DNA of 64,000 bases from assembly GCF_901709675.1 (NCBI RefSeq), contig NC_051094.1:3561001-3625000 (forward strand), in the 5' to 3' direction. Position numbers and translations under genes: made by a program. Below, piece by piece: positions 60,795 through 64,000 of the stretch. Numbering within the stretch: the stretch's first letter is position 1; each line of letters begins with the position of its first letter. The DNA comes from Syngnathus acus. Lineage: Eukaryota > Chordata > Actinopteri > Syngnathiformes > Syngnathidae. A model generated the notes under the pieces. The model searched no databases. It saw nothing but the letters and a program-made list of their open reading frames with translations, and was not told the DNA's origin.

Positions 60795-62084
60795 TTATTC
60801 CTCATCCGTGAATCCCTCGAATTCTTCATCTTCAGTGTCCGAATTAAACAGTGGGGCGATTACGGGATCCAATATGCCCGGCTCCGTCTCGTCGGCGTCG
60901 TCACTAATCGAGTCACTGTCGCTGCTGTTGTCTAGCAGTTCAGTGACAATTCCTGCCTTCCTGAAAGCTCGGACCACAGTTGAGACTGATATATCAGCCC
61001 AGGCATTTACGATCCACTGGCAGATATTGGCGTATGTCGTCCGGCGCTGTCTCCCTGTCTTGGTGAACGTGTGTTCGCCTTCTGTCATTCACTGTTCCCA
61101 CGCAGTTCGCAGTCTAGCTTTGAATGCCCTGTTGACACCAATATCTAGCGGCTGGAGTTCTTTTGTCAATCCACCCGGAATGACGGCGAGTATCGAATTA
61201 GTGTGCTTCACTTGTTTTTTGACACCATCTGTGATGTGGGAGCGCATGGAGTCGTAGACCAATAGGGACGGAGCTGTGTGAAAAAAGCCACCCGGCCTCT
61301 TCACGTAAATTTCTTTCAACCATTCGCTCATCTTTTCTTCATCCATCCATCCCTTCGAGTTAGCTTTGATGACGACGCCGGCTGGAAAGTTTTCTTTTGG
61401 CAAGGTCTTCCGCTTGAAAATGACCATGGGTGGAAGTTTATGGCCATTAGCCTGGCAAGCGAGAACCACAGTGAAGGAGGACTTCTCATTCCCTGTGGTG
61501 CGAACGTTTACCGTGCGTGCTCCCGTTTTATCCACAGTGCGGTTCACAGGAATATCGAAGGTGAGTGGAACCTCGTCCATGTTGGTGATGTGCTCTGGCC
61601 GGATGTTTTTTTCAGTAATGTTGTTTTTGCAATATGCGCGGAAAGTGGCCAGCTTTTCTTGGTAGTCTTTTGGCAGTTGCTGTGAAACAGTAGTCCGTGT
61701 GCGGATGGAGAGATTACGTCTTTTCATGAACCGAAAGCACCAAGAAGGACCGCCTTTAAAATCGTTAATGTTAAGTTCGCTTGCTAGCGCTGTTGCCTTC
61801 ATTCGAATAGTGATTGTACTGACACTTCTACCTGCTGCTCTCTGTTCAACAACCCACTGTTCGAGTTTGTCCTCCAACGTTAGCCATCTCGCCTTGCACC
61901 CTCGGAAACTCCGTTTAGTTTTCTTTACTTGGCGCAGGTCGTCTTCTTGCTTCCTCCACTTCCGCACCATTGATTCATTAATGTTAAATTCCCTGGCTGC
62001 TGCTCTATTCCCGTGTTCTACTGCGTGACTGATCGCCTTGAGTTTGAACTCTGCGTCGTAGGCGTGTCTCTTAGTAGGAGCCAT
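60795..62084 (-). pseudogene. pogo-type transposase with one in-frame TGA
   Basis: It is read on the minus strand from ATG at 62084. Residues 1-50 are a Brinker/Psq-type helix-turn-helix (YDAEFKLKAISHAVEHGN..AREFNI..MVRKWRKQ). Residues about 65-135 form a CENP-B-type DNA-binding domain (RWLTLEDKLEQWVVEQRAAG ... WCFRFMKRR). A DDE_1 catalytic domain follows, with candidate acidic residues in NMDEVPLTF, LLVYDSMRSHIT and LQPLDIGVNRAFKA. At codon 332 (61089-61091) a TGA follows TAWEQ. The same frame continues 97 codons to 60795 with a conserved-looking helical part and an acidic Ser/Asp/Glu tail. Total length of about 428 codons suits POGK/pogo-like transposases. The TGA makes it a pseudogene unless read through; the downstream ATG at 61088 could start only the tail. 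Confidence 0.92.
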
Positions 62085-62123
62085 TTTGGGGTCTGCACGT
62101 AAACAAACAAATGGAATTTGAAT

Positions 62124-62184
62124 CTACCGCGCGCTTCTTCTTCTACCGCGCGCTTCTTCTTCTACCGCGCGCTTCTTCTTCTAC
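62124..62184. repeat. three perfect 19-bp tandem repeats inside the pogo element
   Basis: CTACCGCGCGCTTCTTCTT occurs three times in a row (62124, 62143, 62162), then breaks into CTACGGGG. It lies just upstream of the transposase start, in its 5' leader or promoter region. Confidence 0.97.
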
Positions 62185-62321
62185 GGGGGAAAATGAAATC
62201 AGCCAGCGGCTGCTTACTGTATTGATCCATATATAAGGCGCACCGGGCTATAAGGCGCACTGTCGACTTTTGATAAAAATATAGGTTTTTAGGTGCGCCT
62301 TATAGGGCGGAAAATACGGTA

Positions 62322-63371
62322 CTAAAGACTGAAAAGTTTTTTTTTTTTTTTTTTTCAACCTTCAGGATGATACACAGACCACAGAACCCAGGGAGTTCTT
62401 CTGGATCAATTTCATGAATCATACAGGCTGCCAGCTAGCGCTAAGCTAACCTTGCTATGATCATATTTTGTTTCCCTTGCAAAAAGAGGCCAACAGCGAG
62501 TAAACTTGAGGGAAATGATTTTATAAGCTAGGCGCCAGTTAGCGCTGTTGTTTTGGTGTTGCCCGTTCTGCCTTCTGAAAATGTTGATTTGTTACGGCCA
62601 ATTAGCCTCTCTCTTTGAGTCACCACTGTTTTGAGCACAGTCCTAGTAAATAATCTCCAATATTTGTGAAATGTGTACTTTGGACTCTGTGGCTAAAAAA
62701 ATTAGGTTAAGCTCCGACAACTCAAGATTGCCTTTGCTCTTGACAAAAAGCACCTGAAAAATGCTACTAGCAAACAGCTATGAAATCATAAATCATCTCT
62801 TGTGTTGTCTTGTTAGGAAAGGCCTCAGATTGCAGTCATTCATCCACACGCACTCGTGTCGTTTCCATCCCGGCGACTCGGAAACATTGACGGGCCATTT
62901 TGAAAATGTGCTCTTCGCCCATCATGTGTTAAAAACATCGTCTGTCACCGAACCGATGACACGTCACCGTTAATGCGAGGGGGGGGGGGGGCGCGTGAGA
63001 GTGTTTGTGTGATGGGAACAAGCTTGATTAACGTGGGATGCGTGTGCGCTACCGTGAATTATCCAAAATCAAGAATCAATGTGGCAGACTGGAATCCCAG
63101 CAGGCGGCCGCTAAACAGCCTATTTGAAATTTCCCAGCATGCTCACTGCTTCAACGCTCCAGCACGCCGACTTTCTGCTTGACTTCTGCTCAGATGTGAC
63201 GCTAAATATGTCGCGTTATACATCCGAGCCTTTCCCCGGGCCAAGGCTGGGGGTGCGCTGTAAGAAAATGTGTTTGTCAGCATGCTTAATAAGTACAGTG
63301 TGACAGGGTGTGTGTGTGTATGTGTTTGCGCGTGCGTTGACGGTGTTGTTGTTGTCGGGTGTCTCCTCTAG
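62322..63371. other. flank of pogo element, no gene seen
   Basis: A T-rich run at 62337-62355 precedes an acceptor-like CTTCAG at 62359-62364, but no donor follows (see rejected items). A G12 run lies at 62979-62991. The rest is ordinary sequence. Confidence 0.5.
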
Positions 63372-63427
63372 GATGACTCACCGGCACAAACGCAGGCCCT
63401 TGAGGCGCAGTCTTCAACGAACCCAAC
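63372..63427 (+). CDS. candidate small exon of an unidentified gene
   Basis: A 56-base segment lies between GGTGTCTCCTCTAG and CCAAC|GTACGT. In phase 0 it reads DDSPAQTQALEAQSSTNP plus two bases of a further codon. In phase 2 it reads MTHRHKRRPLRRSLQRTQ, which is less protein-like. The third frame is closed by TGA. Both splice sites are fair and the composition is coding-like, but the segment is too short to assign to a family. It would belong to a gene downstream of antxr2 on the same strand. Confidence 0.28.
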
Positions 63428-63605
63428 GTACGTTTTTTTGGAAACTGTCAAAGACGCTTCAGTTTGCACTGAAGCTAATGCGCGTGTTTTTATATACTGG
63501 AGACTATTTATAGTCTACAACAAACCTCATGTTTTTCTTATAAACATCAAAGACAAATTAGCGTCTTGTAATACAGTATCTGACGAGCGTTCAATGAAGC
63601 TAGCG

Positions 63606-64000
63606 CAGGGGTGGGCAAACTTTTTGACTCGCGGGCCGAACTGGGTTCTAAATTTGGACCGGAGAGCCGAACCAGGAGCAGATGGACGTAGTGTTTGTGT
63701 GAAGTAATATAAGCGACCTGTAAAGGTCATTGCATAAAAGATTTTGGCCTTTAGTAGGTAGTAAAGCATGGATATTCCAAACAAGTTTTTTGAAAACAAA
63801 TGCATTTATTAACAGCATTAAAAAAAAAAAATCACTAAAAAACTGCTATCAGTGATTCTCATAAAATACGACACTATTATTATGAATAACAGTCTCCATC
63901 ACTTCAGTGCCTGCAGGTCAGATTAATGAAAAATGTTTATCTTATGAGATCACATCAAACAGCAAACATTCTGACCAAATATATCATCTTGAAGAATCGG
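63606..64000 (+). mobile_element. hAT-type element, left end, cut by window edge
   Basis: It begins CAGGGGTGGGCAAACTTTTT, GACTCGCGGGCCG, the characteristic end of hAT-family non-autonomous and autonomous elements (CAGNGGT...CAAA, then GCGGGCC). No transposase frame is visible before the window ends, so the length and completeness are unknown. Confidence 0.8.

Larger units (their letters stand above)
60230..62319 (-). mobile_element. pogo/Tigger-like DNA transposon, nearly intact (2090 bp)
   Basis: Perfect 28-bp terminal inverted repeats lie at 60230-60257 and 62292-62319 (CCGTATTTTCCGCCCTATAA, then GGCGCACC). They are flanked by TA at 60228-60229 and 62320-62321, the Tc1/mariner superfamily target duplication. 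Subterminal TATAAGGCGCAC motifs repeat at 60245, 60262, 60310 and 60327 on the left and at 62232 and 62249 on the right. These are probable transposase-binding repeats. One transposase frame lies on the minus strand (60795-62084), followed by an AATAAA on that strand at 60441-60446. Exact ends and a single coding break suggest a fairly recent insertion. Confidence 0.93.

Noticed and set aside
60808-61685. Long + strand open frames opposite the transposase
   Set aside because: They are antisense shadows of the pogo transposase reading frame.
62365-62448. Acceptor-like T-run/CTTCAG followed by a frame reading DDTQTTEPREFFWINFMNHT
   Set aside because: No donor follows before the stop and no poly(A) signal or family match supports a terminal exon.

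Overview
The window is vertebrate nuclear DNA and almost certainly comes from a teleost fish. The evidence is a split gene with GT-AG introns as short as 76 and 110 bases, abundant (CA)n/(GT)n microsatellites, poly(C) tracts, and pogo/Tigger-type and hAT-type DNA transposon remnants. Nothing indicates bacterial genes or operons. About 98% of the sequence is non-coding.

Region 1 (1 to about 22,070, + strand) is the 3' part of one gene, anthrax toxin receptor 2 (antxr2, also called CMG2). Seven exons are visible: 1288-1366, 1798-1893, 5152-5202, 5313-5402, 6297-6467, 6544-6624 and 21276-21311. Their reading frames join exactly. Together they give about 200 residues: the end of the ectodomain, the single transmembrane helix with its WWFWPLCC exit motif, a proline-rich juxtamembrane stretch, the conserved [15 protein letters not shown] block, the [20 protein letters not shown] block, the [20 protein letters not shown] block and a short GRCVNFSRV tail. 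The first exons, with the signal peptide and most of the vWA domain, lie before the window. The last intron is about 14.7 kb. The 3' UTR probably ends after the AATAAA at 22049.

Region 2 (about 22.1-59.8 kb) has no convincing protein-coding gene. It holds microsatellites, two diverged local duplications (25.1-25.7 kb and 29.77-30.12 kb), small inverted-repeat elements (27151, 36133, 40883), a decayed hAT element with a BED zinc-finger remnant (30912-31740), and a decayed SAP-like first exon with a CRE-bearing promoter-like front (29693). There are also several families of degenerate low-copy repeats. One has a TTAGGGTTTCAAG-like core. A second is a roughly 170-200 base family carrying GACCCACAAAAAAGTCTC. 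A third is an AACTAACC-type strand-asymmetric tract. Between them lie ATTA/TAATTA-rich stretches that look like conserved non-coding elements, which only alignment can prove.

Region 3 (59.8-64 kb) has two weakly supported exon-like segments (59895-60040 and 63372-63427) that may belong to an unidentified next gene. Between them sits a well-preserved pogo/Tigger-like transposon (60230-62319) with perfect 28-bp terminal inverted repeats and TA target duplication. Its transposase is complete except for one in-frame TGA. The window ends inside another hAT-type element (63606 onward).

The main discoveries are the complete antxr2 tail including its tiny terminal exon, the pogo element and two small relatives sharing its terminal architecture, and the degenerate repeat families.
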